A stretch of DNA of 64,000 nucleotides from Euborellia annulipes (taxonomy: Eukaryota > Arthropoda > Insecta > Dermaptera > Anisolabididae). Both the position numbers and the translations under genes were made by a program. Shown piece by piece: positions 53,910 to 64,000 of the stretch. Below the pieces are notes generated by a model. The model made no database searches. It was not told the DNA's origin and worked only from the letters and a program-made list of their open reading frames with translations. The first letter of the stretch is position 1; every line of letters starts with the position of its first letter. The stretch covers positions 1 through 64,000 of the forward strand of contig JAKCPI010015589.1 in assembly GCA_023213315.1 (NCBI GenBank), given 5' to 3'.

Positions 53910-54540
53910 TTAAAATACAAATCCCCATATGGGGATTTAACATTGGCTCTATGGAAGGAAGGAAAATGAATTTGAAAAATCTAAAATGCATCAGTAGCCA
54001 ACTTCAAACAATTTGCATGAAAAATTTTACTGATATACTTTTTAAAGAGTATCTAAAAAATTTATGAATTTTAATCAAAATTGTTAAAACAAATTTTGAG
54101 ATAATCGAAAAAAAAAACTGAAAAAGTATATCAGTAAAGTACTCTTAGTTTTTAGCCGATTTTTTTTTTTTTAACATTCACACACACACATACGCACAGT
54201 CTTTTCGGCAACTCAGGCCATATAAGACTTTTACGATAACCGTTATTGATTTAATATACATATATGGGGTCCAGACATTCTTATTTAAGCCATTTGGTAT
54301 CCAAATGGCTTAAATAAAATCATCGGACTGCCTGGGGTCCGAACCCGCGACGTTTGGTATATGAGGTTAGCACGCTAACCTCTACCGCAAGCCCCGAGGG
54401 CGGCTATTTTGTTCAAAAGGTTATTTTCACGCCCCAGGAGTGTAATTATCTTAAATATGAAATTTCAAACTCGAAGCTCTATTTAGTTCTTGAGATATTT
54501 TTTCATAGACGGGATCCATTTTTACTTTCTCTTACCTATG
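53910..54540 (+). repeat. composite repeat fragment with SINE
   Basis: Inner sequence 53985-54160, a SINE (54165-54403) in AGCCGATTTT|GTTCAAAAG, then on to GATATTTTTTC. No hairpin A. Confidence 0.6.
54165..54403 (-). mobile_element. tRNA-derived SINE
   Basis: Reversed copy with GGTCCGAACCCGCGACG and GTTAGCACGCTAACCTC. The flanks AGCCGATTTT / GGCTATTTT are an imperfect duplication. Confidence 0.75.
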
Positions 54541-54664
54541 TATATATGTAATATATATATAGAGAGAAAGTATTGGATTCATGTCAAAAATTCGATGTCG
54601 AGATTTTGATGGATATACACGTTTTGAGGTCCCCTGAATCCAAAAAACTGGTTTTCGCGACATG

Positions 54665-54735
<71 letters not shown>

Positions 54736-55222
54736 CAATTTTAAGCATGAAGGAATTGAGCTAGGAGGTTGAAATTTTATATTTAAGTTAAATACCTCCC
54801 GGGACCGGAAAAATAAGCTTTTAATCAAAATCGGCCAAAGAGTACTAGTACTTTACTGATGTACTTTTTCAGTTTTTTTCGATTTTCTCAAAATTCCCTC
54901 CAAGGATTTTGATTAAAATTCAAAAATCAATTATTTTTTAGATGCTCTTTCAAATGTATATTCGCGTTTTGCCCTCAAAATTGTTTGAAGCACACTTTAC
55001 TCTTGTGCTTCATAGGAAAGATAGGAGAAATGGTTGCCATGGTTACAAAATATAAATATTTTCCCATGTTTATAATTTTGACATCTTAAATTTCTAATAT
55101 ATTGGCGGAAACTAAATATATGTCGACACGAAAAATCTGGTGTGACAAGCACAGAACACAACTTTCGATTACCGAAGGTAAGAGAAAGTTGTGTGCTGTG
55201 CGCCAGTCACACCAGATTTTTA
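54520..55222 (-). repeat. composite two-hairpin repeat, complete
   Basis: Hairpin B 54522-54570, (GT)33 at 54667-54734 in the variable middle, inner landmarks and hairpin A 55133-55220. Closest to the copy at 26796. Confidence 0.8.
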
Positions 55223-55639
55223 TTATCGTGCAATCAGTCACACCAATTTTTATTTTTTTATTTATTCACCATTACAATTAAAAACTTTTATATTATTAAA
55301 AATAAAATAGAACAAGATTCTTTATTTCTATTTAAATTAAATATTTCTATAATAAATAATCCCACCGTCATGTGTTCTGGTCAAGTCATATAAGTAACCT
55401 TTTTTCATTTATTTATTTTTTATTTTTTAAGAAAACCTTAAGAAGAAAAAAATAACAATTTTCATATATGAAATTGGGAGGAAAAAGGAATGAGAGAGAG
55501 AGAGAGAGAGAGAGGAAATTAGATAAATTATTTAAAGTGGCCAAAAAGGGATAAAAAAAAAAACAGTCAAAAAAATCTGGCGTGAATAGTCGCACAGCCA
55601 AGGACGGATCCAGAGATGTTTCTCGGGGAGGAGGAGGGA

Positions 55640-55880
55640 GTAATCTGGTGTGACTCGTCGCCCAGCACACTATTTTTTCCTAATTACGGTAATTTAAAGG
55701 CGCATTCTGTACTTGTATAAATACAAATCAAATTTTTAAGTATTAATTTTTAAAATTTTACATTAAAAATAAATTTTTTTTTTTTTCGAAAAAAAAGAAG
55801 TATTTTTTCAAATTTCGGGGGGGGGGGGGAGGGTAATTACCCCCTTTACCCCCCACCCTTGTATACGTCCCTTCGGTAAT
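55640..55880 (+). mobile_element. fragment of the TAGGGCTCGG hAT MITE
   Basis: Matches the inside of 31242-31910 (TCTGGTGTGACTCGTCGC, AAAGGCGCATTCTGTACTTG, then the G run and GGGTAATTACCCCC) without either end. Confidence 0.6.
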
Positions 55881-55936
55881 CGAAAGTTGTGTTCTGTGCT
55901 TGTCACACCAGATTTTTTCGTGTCGAAAAACATTTC

Positions 55937-56187
55937 ATTTTTTTTTTTAACATTAACATTCACACTCACACTCACACACATTCACACAGTCTTTTCGGCA
56001 ACTCATGCCATATAAGACTTTGACGATAACCGTTGTAATTAATATATCAATTTGGGGTTCAGGCATTTTTATTTAAGCCATCTGGTATCCAAATGGCTTA
56101 AATAAAATCATCGGACTGCCTGGGTCCGAACCCGCGACGTTTGGTATGGGGGGTGGGCACGCTACCTACTACGCCAAACTCGGGGGC
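55937..56187 (-). mobile_element. tRNA-derived SINE
   Basis: Reversed copy with poly-T, (CA)n and a GGTCCGAACCCGCGACG head. TTTCATT occurs on both sides. It follows a half hairpin A (55870-55930). Confidence 0.7.
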
Positions 56188-56199
56188 TTTCATTGTCAT

Positions 56200-56768
56200 T
56201 GTTAGAGCCACTGTTAAACACTTTTCGTGCGGCAAAATTTGAATTACGCTATTACCCAGTTCAGGGTATAAGGAGAATCCTTTCCTATAAGGAGATTCCT
56301 TTGTCCCCATGACCTCCCGTGATTGGAACAAGCTCCCTGCGTCTATCTTCCCCAAAACCTACAATCTTCAGACTTTCAAGTCTAACCTCAACAGGCATCT
56401 TCTCAGTTCCCGCAGTTGAGTTTCCCCTTTATGCTTCTCCTTTTGTTTTTATTTTCTTCCTGGCTGCATGTGACTATTGGTCATTATAGGTCTTCGGACC
56501 CATTCCAAACCCATTCCAAAAAAAAAAAAAAAAGAATGATCTTTTTCAACAGAAAATTCAAAAAAAATGATTTTCGAAAAAAAGTGGAGTTAGACACTTT
56601 GCTAATTAGAGCGTCGATATGTACAATAAGGAATAGTTCACTAGTAAGAAATGCACTCAGGAGGAGGAGGTAGTGATTGGAAATAATGTAATTTCACGGG
56701 ATGCCGGTAGAGGGTTTTTCGTGCACGAAAACACCTGGTTTAAATAAACGGGGATCCCGATAGGAAAT
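56200..56768 (+). pseudogene. CR1/L2-type LINE 3' end: RT C-terminus plus 3' UTR
   Basis: From about 56290 the plus strand reads PMTSRDWNKLPASIFPKTYN, then LQTFKSNLNRHLLSSRS and a stop at about 56417. This is the conserved C-terminal tail (RT-RDWN-LP ... FK-L--HL) of reverse transcriptases of the CR1/L2/Jockey group. A frameshift lies in the preceding YK-SFF region. The 3' UTR runs to a terminal segment, AAATAAACGGGGATCCCGAT, at about 56750. The same terminal segment occurs at 5.66 and 6.15 kb, which identifies those as 3' ends of one LINE family. The 5' portion is missing, the usual truncation by target-primed reverse transcription. Confidence 0.75.
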
Positions 56769-56779
56769 ATCATAGAATT

Positions 56780-57382
56780 TTCTGTGTTAGAAAAGATAAA
56801 TTCTTTGTTTGACTCTCTATAATATGTATGAATTTTGAAACTAAAAGGAAGCCTGCCTGCCCAAGGCGAGCGGCGCTGCTAGTTAATTTAGAAAATTGCT
56901 TCTTTTTATATTATTCTCTCACTTGGTTGGTTTTAATCAAGCATTCTCCCTTTAATGGACCACAAATTGTATAGATTTCTTGTTCTCTCACTTGAAATTG
57001 AGCCTCAATTAGAGCTTGAATAATAATAATAGCAGTAAACTAATCCAATTCAGAGCTCTTGTGCTTAATTTATTCTTAGTGTATAATATTGTTCCCTTTC
57101 TCTCGTTAAATTATATTATAAACAACTCTATAAATGGAAAATAGATAGACGATAGAATCTCTCTCTATCTCTCTCTCTCCTTTAAAGAGCAAAGTGAACT
57201 CGTTTATTATTGCTTGCTTTTGACCTCGTTTTCTTATCAAAAATTATTTTATAAACCAATCGATTGGCTCGAAAATTGATTTATTTTTGTTATTTTTTAA
57301 GTTTAAGAAAAGATTTTTATTATATTAGCCGTGCATCATCTGGCTCGGCCCGCCTGCAGCGGGCCCTCGCCTTTTGTTAATT
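56780..57382. other. no gene seen; Helitron-like ends
   Basis: GCTGCTAG|T at 56875-56882 after a GCCTGCC patch, and a minus-strand GGCCCGC-TGCA-GGCGGGCC hairpin (57345-57364) before CTAA|T, both weakly Helitron-like. (CT)n at 57160-57180. Confidence 0.35.
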
Positions 57383-58591
57383 GGACCCTGTTATGCAATG
57401 GTGTGTCAAAGACCAAACATCGAGTTTTGAGAAAATCAACATTAAAGTTTTTCTGATTTAAATTGTTTTGATTAGATTATATATCATTTTTTTTTGTCAA
57501 TTGTGCAAGTAAATACTGTAATTATGGCAGATATTCATAAATTATCTCTAAAAATACGACTAATTTAGAGAAAAACAATAAAATATAAAAAATTATTTTT
57601 ACAAAATTCTCTATGTGCGATATATATTTGTAAAAAATGCTTCAAAGTCAGTGGCGTCATTTCAACTTTTTCTTTGGGGGGGGGCAAATTTTTTTTTGGG
57701 GAGGCAAACATTTTTTTTTTTCTTAAAATTTACTTACAAACGGGTACTCAAATTTGGCCAAAACATTTTTAATTTAATTAATTGTTTAATTTTGTACAAT
57801 TTGTATACTCGTAGATGTATTTTGGAGTATTTTATTTAGAATAATATAAAATTTTATAAAAATCAGAGCCTTGGGGGGGCAAATGCCCCCCCCCCTGCCC
57901 CCCCCCCAAATGACGCCACTGTTCAAAGTCCCTTGATAATAAATAAAATAATTTTAGGTGATAATTCAAAAATTCAAACAAAGATATTATTAAAGTTCTT
58001 TTAAGGTTATATTTAATACTAATAGCTTAGAAACTTTTTATCAAAATTACATTAATAAATTTTAAATAGTATTAATATTTTAAAATTAAATACAAAGTGA
58101 TAAGAAAATTTTCTCATCAATTAATTCCTGAATGGAAGTGAACATGGCAACAGTAAATCAAAGTTATAATGAAATCGACTTAATATTATTTATTTTGTTG
58201 TCTTTTCGAAATCGCACTCATCCTCATCTTCATTATCAGGAATAATATCTAAAAATTAAATTTTGACATCTACGAATTCATTTTTCATTTTTCAAAAAAA
58301 AAAAAAAAAAAGATTTTGGTTTATTTAAGGTAAACATAGGTTAAATAAGTTTTTATTGGTTGTTACCATCATAAAAAACAACGTGTTAGGAACATAAATC
58401 ATTTTTGCAAAATGAAAATCCTGCATTGAAATATTGTAAAAATAATTTTATGCTTTTACATTAAATATAAATTTTTTTAGGACATATTTCATAAAAAATA
58501 CTATTAATTAAAGCATTTGAAACAATATTCCGTGCTTAACTCAATTTTGAATTTTTTTTGGTCTTTGACACACCATTGCATAACAGGGTCC
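57383..58591. mobile_element. GGACCC-ended element, long member, with nested MITE
   Basis: Ends GGACCCTGTTATGCAATGGT and GTGTGTCAAAGACC, inverted at the right, flanked by AATT on both sides. It is longer (about 930 bp net) than the 240-bp members. The hAT MITE 57649-57921 is inside it. Confidence 0.75.
57649..57921. mobile_element. hAT-type MITE with perfect 8-bp TSD
   Basis: Ends CAGTGGCGTCATTT / AAATGACGCCACTG. Perfect duplication TTCAAAGT at 57641-57648 and 57922-57929. G and C runs flank the AT-rich interior. Confidence 0.85.
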
Positions 58592-58599
58592 AATTATGA

Positions 58600-59280
58600 A
58601 TGCCTGGACCCTAGTTATTATAAATAATTAACGGAAAAAAAAGAAGAAAAGGATCGGGCATTTGGAGATTTAATTATTTTATTAATATTACAATTACCGT
58701 AATTGACTTTCAAAAGGACCCAATGCTTTTCAATCAGGGACATTTTTTTTTACCCTTTTGAATACCCAACTATATATAAATTTTACATCTTGAATGCCAA
58801 TATATTGTCGGAAACTAAATATAAGTCGGCATAAAAAAATATGGAGAAACAAGCACAGAACACAACTTTCAATTACCGAAGGTTGTGTGGTGTGCGACCA
58901 GTCACCATTAATTTTAGATCAAATTATAATAGTAACTAAAGAAATGAAAAGAAAAAGAATTTCAATATAAGATTTGATTCGTCTATTATTGAGTTTTATT
59001 GAGTTGAAACTTGTTAATGTTCATTTATATCGAATCCAAAATGGCGTCTCAAATGAAGTCAATTAACCTAAATACGAACGGGGCTTGTCAATATTTTGAC
59101 TATAAATATCATAAAAAATTTTTATTTTTTTTCCCCATTAAATTAACGATATAAAAAATAAAAATATAGTTGCCAATTTAAATGTTTACTTACTCTAGTT
59201 AAATTCCGAAATGATCTGTTTGTTTTAGGATCGTTTCCTCTATCTTTTATAAACTTTTCTACAATTTTTAAGATCATCAT
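58600..59280. other. no gene seen; hairpin A relic
   Basis: A diverged minus-strand hairpin A at 58800-58905, a short SINE-like piece at 58598-58630, otherwise AT-rich. Confidence 0.4.
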
Positions 59281-59372
59281 AAAAAATCTGGTGTGACTAG
59301 TCGCACAGCACACAACCTACGGTAATCGAAAGTTGTGTTCTGTGCTTGTCACTCCAGATTTTTCGTGTCCAC
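59281..59372 (+). repeat. hairpin A, solitary
   Basis: TCTGGTGTGACTAGTCGC ... TTGTCACTCCAGATTTTTCG, with CTTTCTCTTACC shortened in the left arm. Confidence 0.6.
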
Positions 59373-59499
59373 CTTTTTTATTTTCACATTTGACCTCCGG
59401 CACAATAATATTATGGCCATCATACAAACAATATATTAACATATATTATAACTAAATGTGCATTTTGTTTACACTGAAGAACTTGTATATGTTGACGTA

Positions 59500-60760
59500 T
59501 GTGTCCTTTTCACCACCGTAGAGCAAACCCTCCAAGTTCACAGGTTTTGGGATCTTCTTCTTCAGCAGCAAATCTTCAAATTCCTTCCTGCCCAAGGGCA
59601 CGCCAATAACAAGTGGTTCAGATCTGCCACCTTGGTCGGATCACATGTGCATCCGTCTTCCGTTCTTACACCAATCCTTTTGAGATGAGCGGGGAAGGAC
59701 CCATGGCCAAACCGCATCCTCGTGAGAGACACATAGAATGCTCTACACATCCTATGTTTAGGAGAGGCGAGAGAAAATAGAAGAGAGAAGAGGGATTCGA
59801 GAATCTATTTGAAATTTGATAAACTAATCATCGTCAAGAAATTGGTCGAGATGGGTGAAGCTAGAAAACTCAAGTTAATTGAAATACCTAAGGTCCAACA
59901 GCTCGGAGATAATTCAAAAAACTCACCAACGCGAATAACAGGAATGAATGTTTCGGGAATCTAAATGAATATATCCGCAGTCAGGGGTCGCGGGAGTGGA
60001 GAATTTGTTTTCATCAGGGAAAATATTTTTCATTGTCAAGTGATCGATCATCATGAACTGTGTCTCTTTGTGAATTGATACATATAACCGGGGTGTGCAT
60101 TATTATAGTTGTGCTTATCGGGGCGACCTGCTTCTGGAGACTGGAACTGCGGAGTCGGATCTCTTAATCAGGAAATTCCTGACAATTTTGATCTACTGTT
60201 GTACTAGGAAATAATTATCATTTGAATGTTATTTTTAATTTTGTTTTAATTGTATTATTGTTTTTTGTTATAATTGTATTATATATAATGTTATAATTGT
60301 ATTCCAATTAGATGATCATCTGTCTCCACATATATATTTGTATTCAATGAATATCGGTAACCTCTAGCCCGAGATGAAACCTCCCACACTTCCTGCCACT
60401 TCTCTACAATCCCCTCCTTCAGGTCTCCTACGTCACTAACCAGAGCCGTGATGTGGAGTCCTTTGCGCACTATTCACTGCATATTTTGCAGCCCTGTCCG
60501 CTACCTCATTCCCAAAGCAGCCAATATGGCCTTTCACCCAAAAAAATTTTCCCTTTTCCCGACACACTTGCAACTCTTTTTTAATCAATAGAATAAGCTG
60601 AGAAGAGGCACCGACACTTCTGCCACCCAACGCAGTTAAAAGTCGCAATGAGTCCGAAAGGATAGAAAACCTTTCCGCACTACCTGACGGCCTCAAGGAT
60701 CGCAATTGCCTCGGCCGAATAACTACTACTCACTGATGGTAACGAGAACATTTTGATCCT
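59500..60760 (-). pseudogene. LINE remnant with RNase H domain and zinc-knuckle tail
   Basis: On the minus strand from 60755 it reads SSSYSAEAIAILEAV (RNase H catalytic Glu region). After a frameshift come ILSDSLRLLTALGG (catalytic Asp), FFWVKGHIGCFGNEVADRAA (GH and NEVAD), and LKEGIVEKWQEVWEV. The last block, at 59750-59560, reads SLTRMRFGHGSFPAHLKRIG, CTCDPTKVADLNHLLLACPW, the C-x-C...H-x4-C tail of I/R1/Jockey-group ORF2. About 600 bp of unrelated sequence (59765-60360) appears to separate the last two blocks. It contains a plus-strand open stretch (EMGEARKLKLIEIPKVQQLG) that I do not recognise. Several frameshifts make it non-functional. Confidence 0.75.
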
Positions 60761-60774
60761 GTTTTCTTGCGGAT

Positions 60775-61075
60775 CATATATTAGAATTCAAGATGTAAAA
60801 TTTATAAATATGGGAAAATATTTATATTTTCTTACCATGGCAATCATTTCTCCTATCTTTACTATGAAGTACAAGAGTAAAGTAGTCTTCAAAATATTTC
60901 AATATATACATTTTAAAGAGTATGTAAAAAATAATTGAATTTAATCAAAATCGTTGGAGCGAAATTTTGAGAAAATCGGAAAAAAACTGAAAAAGTACAT
61001 CAGTAAAGTACTTGTACTCTTTGGACGATTTTGTTCAAAAGCTTTGTGTCACGTGCCAGGGTGGTACAGTACTAA
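60775..61075 (+). repeat. composite repeat fragment
   Basis: From ATTAGAATTCAAGATGTAAA through TTACCATGGCAATCATTTC and GTACATCAGTAAAGTACTTG to GTGTCACGTGCCAGG. It separates the two LINE remnants. Confidence 0.65.
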
Positions 61076-61720
61076 TTTCTTATTGTGCCTCTAAGTTTTT
61101 GGTCTCTCCCATAGAGCATTTGTCCATTAGCAAAGTATCTTGAAAACACTTGGCAGATCTTCCCAATATATGGGATGAGTCTCAAGAGGTGATTTCATCG
61201 ACCATATGGAATAGAATCAATTTGGAAAACAGATACTCTTCATGATTCCGTAATAAAACTTGGCAATTTTAGACTTGTTCCTCTCACAGGGCAGATATAC
61301 ATGATCGATATCTCCGAGGGATGTTATCTGTTATCGTAATCCACATACCTAGTTTGCTCTTCGACCAATCCTATAAAGATAAACAGATGTGCTGACATGT
61401 CCCAACCTTACGATCCGTACCTATAAACTCCGAAAAATTTGAACATCAACAACCCAAGGTTTAGTCGGTACCTTAAGGAAAATAGGACATAGATGAGACC
61501 CTCTGGCAAAACGTCTGCCAATCATTCTATGCCTTATTCTTTATTTCCTAGAAATCCATTGGCAAATCGACCTTTTCCCCATGGTGAGCTGTCAGTTGAG
61601 CGAAATGATTAGCCTTCTCATTATGTTCTATACCCGAGTGACTTGGAACCCATAAATCTCTCTATTGGAAGATTTAAGAAATTGAATTTCTTCAATAATA
61701 TCTAAAACGGCCCTTACACG
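61075..61720 (-). pseudogene. second RNase H-type LINE 3' remnant
   Basis: The minus strand reads RAVLDIIEEIQFLKSSNREI. After one frameshift comes WVPSHSGIEHNEKANHFAQL, the last helix and the His/Asp (WVPSH-GI-GNEKAD) motif of RNase H, here with Asp replaced by Asn. Further on come RLGHVSTSVYLYRIGR, VCGLR and LGDIDHVYLPC, the same zinc-knuckle tail as in the remnant at 59.5-60.8 kb. Several stops and frameshifts interrupt it. It has the same strand and order as that remnant but is clearly diverged from it. A composite-repeat fragment (60775-61075) separates the two. Confidence 0.7.
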
Positions 61721-61724
61721 ATCA

Positions 61725-64000
61725 TTCTGACCGTCAGTATTTTCATCGTTCAAGTATAATTTTACACGTATTATTCAGACTACCAGTCAGAATCAAGTTC
61801 TTTTAGCTTATTCAACTGTGGGAAGCCACTAATTTTTCTTCTTAACTCAACTAACTTAGTTCCCTGCCCCTAACAAGCAACAATAAAAAGCAAAAAGATA
61901 ACGGCCATCAATCCTTCAGTCTTGCCCAAACACGTTCAGTCAAAACGTCATTCCGTTCAAATACTGACAGTCTGACTGATAGATAGATAGATAATCTAAA
62001 ATTTTCGCTGCATTTAGGTTATAATAATGATAAAGTCATAGAAAAATAAAAACAAAATGGCACTTTGTTCAATTTATTGATTGAAAATTTTAATCAAAAT
62101 TCCATGTTCATCAATCCTATCTTAATTGGAAAAATAAAAATTTTATTTTTATTATTATTACGTAGATAAAAATCAAAATTTTATTATCTAATAAAATCAT
62201 TGCAAATTGAGTTATTATTTATTCTATTTTATTTCTATGTTCCTATTATTTTAAAATATTAAATAATAATTTTGATAGAGAGTTGCAGTGATTGAATTTT
62301 TATAAAATTAATTCATGGGATATTTATTTTGATTTATGTTAAATAATAGTAATAATAATCAATTATTAATATTTAATTATTAAAAATTTAATTATTTAAT
62401 TATTAATAATAATTTCTTGATTTAGATTAATAATTGATTTGATTCATATTGTAAAATTTAATATAAATTATTCAATATAGCAAAATAAATATAGGTAGCC
62501 AACTTAACATCGAAATTTTCTCTAAAAATGGCAGAATGTTTTAAATAGCAAATAATTTATTTTCTTTTTCTAAAATGAAATAACAAAGATTTAATATATG
62601 TAGCCTATTTTTAATATTTCTTTTTCGGCTTCCATTTTGGGGCTTTATATGAGTATATATTTATTTATAATAGATAAATAAGGGGTCGTTCCACAGGCTT
62701 GTTTTTCATGGCCGCCCATCCGATATTTAACCGTGAGTAAATGGCGATATAAAGAACTTTTTCTTAAGGATCTAGCTGGCGATGTAGGAGTGAGTTTTAA
62801 AGAAATCAGGGTGCATCAAGATCGTTATAGCAGAATCTTGGTTTGGTGGCCCCGAGGAACAAGCATGTGAAACATTCCCAAGTACAATATAATTTAATTC
62901 CGGGAAAATTTTTAAATTTCCAAATTTTTTTTAAATTAAAATTCATATTTTCTCTTTTTTTAACCTGGTATATTTTATTTTATTATTTTGTTAATAAAAA
63001 CAGACACCATCGTAAATTGTTATAAAAAAAAAGTGAAGATAAAATGATATAAATGAATATTAAATTAAAAGTGTTGAAATACTCGCTGACATTTTGTTTC
63101 TGCTACGTTGGCCATCATTTTTATGAATTTATTAATAACAATAAAAAAAAAAAAAAAATGAAAAAGATAAGAGAGAAAAAATTATTGTTATTTCTTTATC
63201 TCTCTCTCAGAATTTACCTTTTATTAAAAAAAAAAAAATAAAACATAATTAATCCAATTATTATTTAAGTGAGGTTAGGTTTTTAAAATGGCGGATCAAA
63301 TCTCTAAATATGACGCCATAAACAATTACTTCACTAGTCAAATGACTATTTACTTTATAAATTATATATTTAATGTCTTCTAAATAAATTATTTTAATGT
63401 GAAAATCAATTGCAGCATTACTTTCTACATTAACCCTAAAATTGAATCATCGCAGCATAGGCCTACTTGATTCATCTATTATTATTGGAGACTTTGTCTA
63501 TATTATGACGTAAACAATTACTACACTAGTCATTTAAATATTATTATACTGTATATAATTTCGATATATAAAATATTTTTTTTTTTTTACATTAATTAAT
63601 TAAACTAAGTTTGACAAAATGGCGGAAACACAAATTTCGTATTCCATTCTTTGATTTCCCCTCCTCCTCTTATCGGAAGTTTTTTTCTCCCTCTCACACA
63701 TGTCAATCATTCATTCACGTGTTGAGAGACGTGATTTTTTTTTTTTTTTTTTTTTTTGTAGCCATCATCACCTTCCGTTCTTTCTTTCTTTATTCGGGAT
63801 CTTTTTATGTCAACTTCCTTTTCTTGCAAATATTTAGTGAAGGATTAAATTACATATAGAAAAAGAACGTGTATTAAATTTCAAAGAAATTTTTATCATA
63901 ATTGATTAGACAATTTTTTTTTTTTTTTGCTTGCATTCATTCCCTCTTTATATTATAGAATAAAGAGCTAGGAGAAGGTAAAAACATTCTTCAATGTCCA
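61725..64000. other. no gene seen; very AT-rich
   Basis: GGCCCTTACACGATCATTCTGA (core 61708-61727) and TACTGACAGTCTGACTGAT at 61961 may be ends of a further inverted element. (GATA)n at 61977-61990, (T)22 at 63737. AAAATGGCGG occurs at 63286 and 63618 without a long frame. Open frames here are AT-biased and unconvincing. Confidence 0.35.

Noticed and set aside
59562..60705. Host gene for an RNase H protein
   Set aside because: Frameshifts, the zinc-knuckle tail and a second copy at 61 kb show these are decayed LINE ORF2 fragments.

Overview
This is an AT-rich (roughly two-thirds A+T), gene-poor window from an animal nuclear genome, with no bacterial-style gene organisation. DIP2-type coding exons with GT-AG introns, tRNA-derived SINEs, CR1/L2-like and RNase H-bearing LINE remnants, hAT, mariner, piggyBac-like and Helitron elements, and many hammerhead-ribozyme motifs point to an invertebrate. 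An arthropod is the best guess from memory of these families, but it cannot be proved from the window.

Host genes. The clearest host gene is on the minus strand at about 13.3-16.7 kb. A 75-nt exon (16596-16670) encodes DITQKGYEKKR, the signature of the DMAP1-binding domain of disco-interacting protein 2 (DIP2). It is followed by a 156-nt glycine-rich exon (15928-16083) ending RVTHSEKRYHS, and by an 81-nt look-alike exon (13354-13434) ending HLTRNESRYHS. All three have the same phase, so the last two look like alternative exons. The first exon and the exons after 13354 were not found, so most of the left 13 kb is probably DIP2 intron. Two other isolated reading frames (10755-11010 plus, 19312-19539 minus) may be exons of unrecognised genes.

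Mobile DNA. Almost everything else is repeat. (1) A two-hairpin composite family of about 650-700 bp recurs all over the window in both orientations, complete or broken. (2) A tRNA-derived SINE has about ten copies. (3) Short inverted-repeat elements carry minimal type I hammerhead ribozyme motifs, of the kind described for Penelope-like elements and retrozymes; several are structurally complete, and one sits in a near-perfect palindrome of about 490 bp (49027-49514) flanked by a 16-bp direct repeat. (4) DNA elements with readable ends include hAT-type MITEs with 8-bp duplications (2507, 31242, 32037, 38276, 50504, 57649), a TTAA family (25.7, 41.6 and 52.4 kb), a TA-flanked foldback MITE (41697), a GGACCC-ended family (33340, 35311, 57383) and a non-autonomous Helitron (51135-51690). 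(5) There is a solo LTR (42495-42833) and decayed transposase and LINE fragments (14.9, 40.3, 56.3, 59.5-61.7 kb).

Nesting is deep, and several insertions can be undone exactly by comparison with empty copies elsewhere in the window. The last 2.3 kb (61.7-64 kb) is very AT-rich, with nothing recognised.
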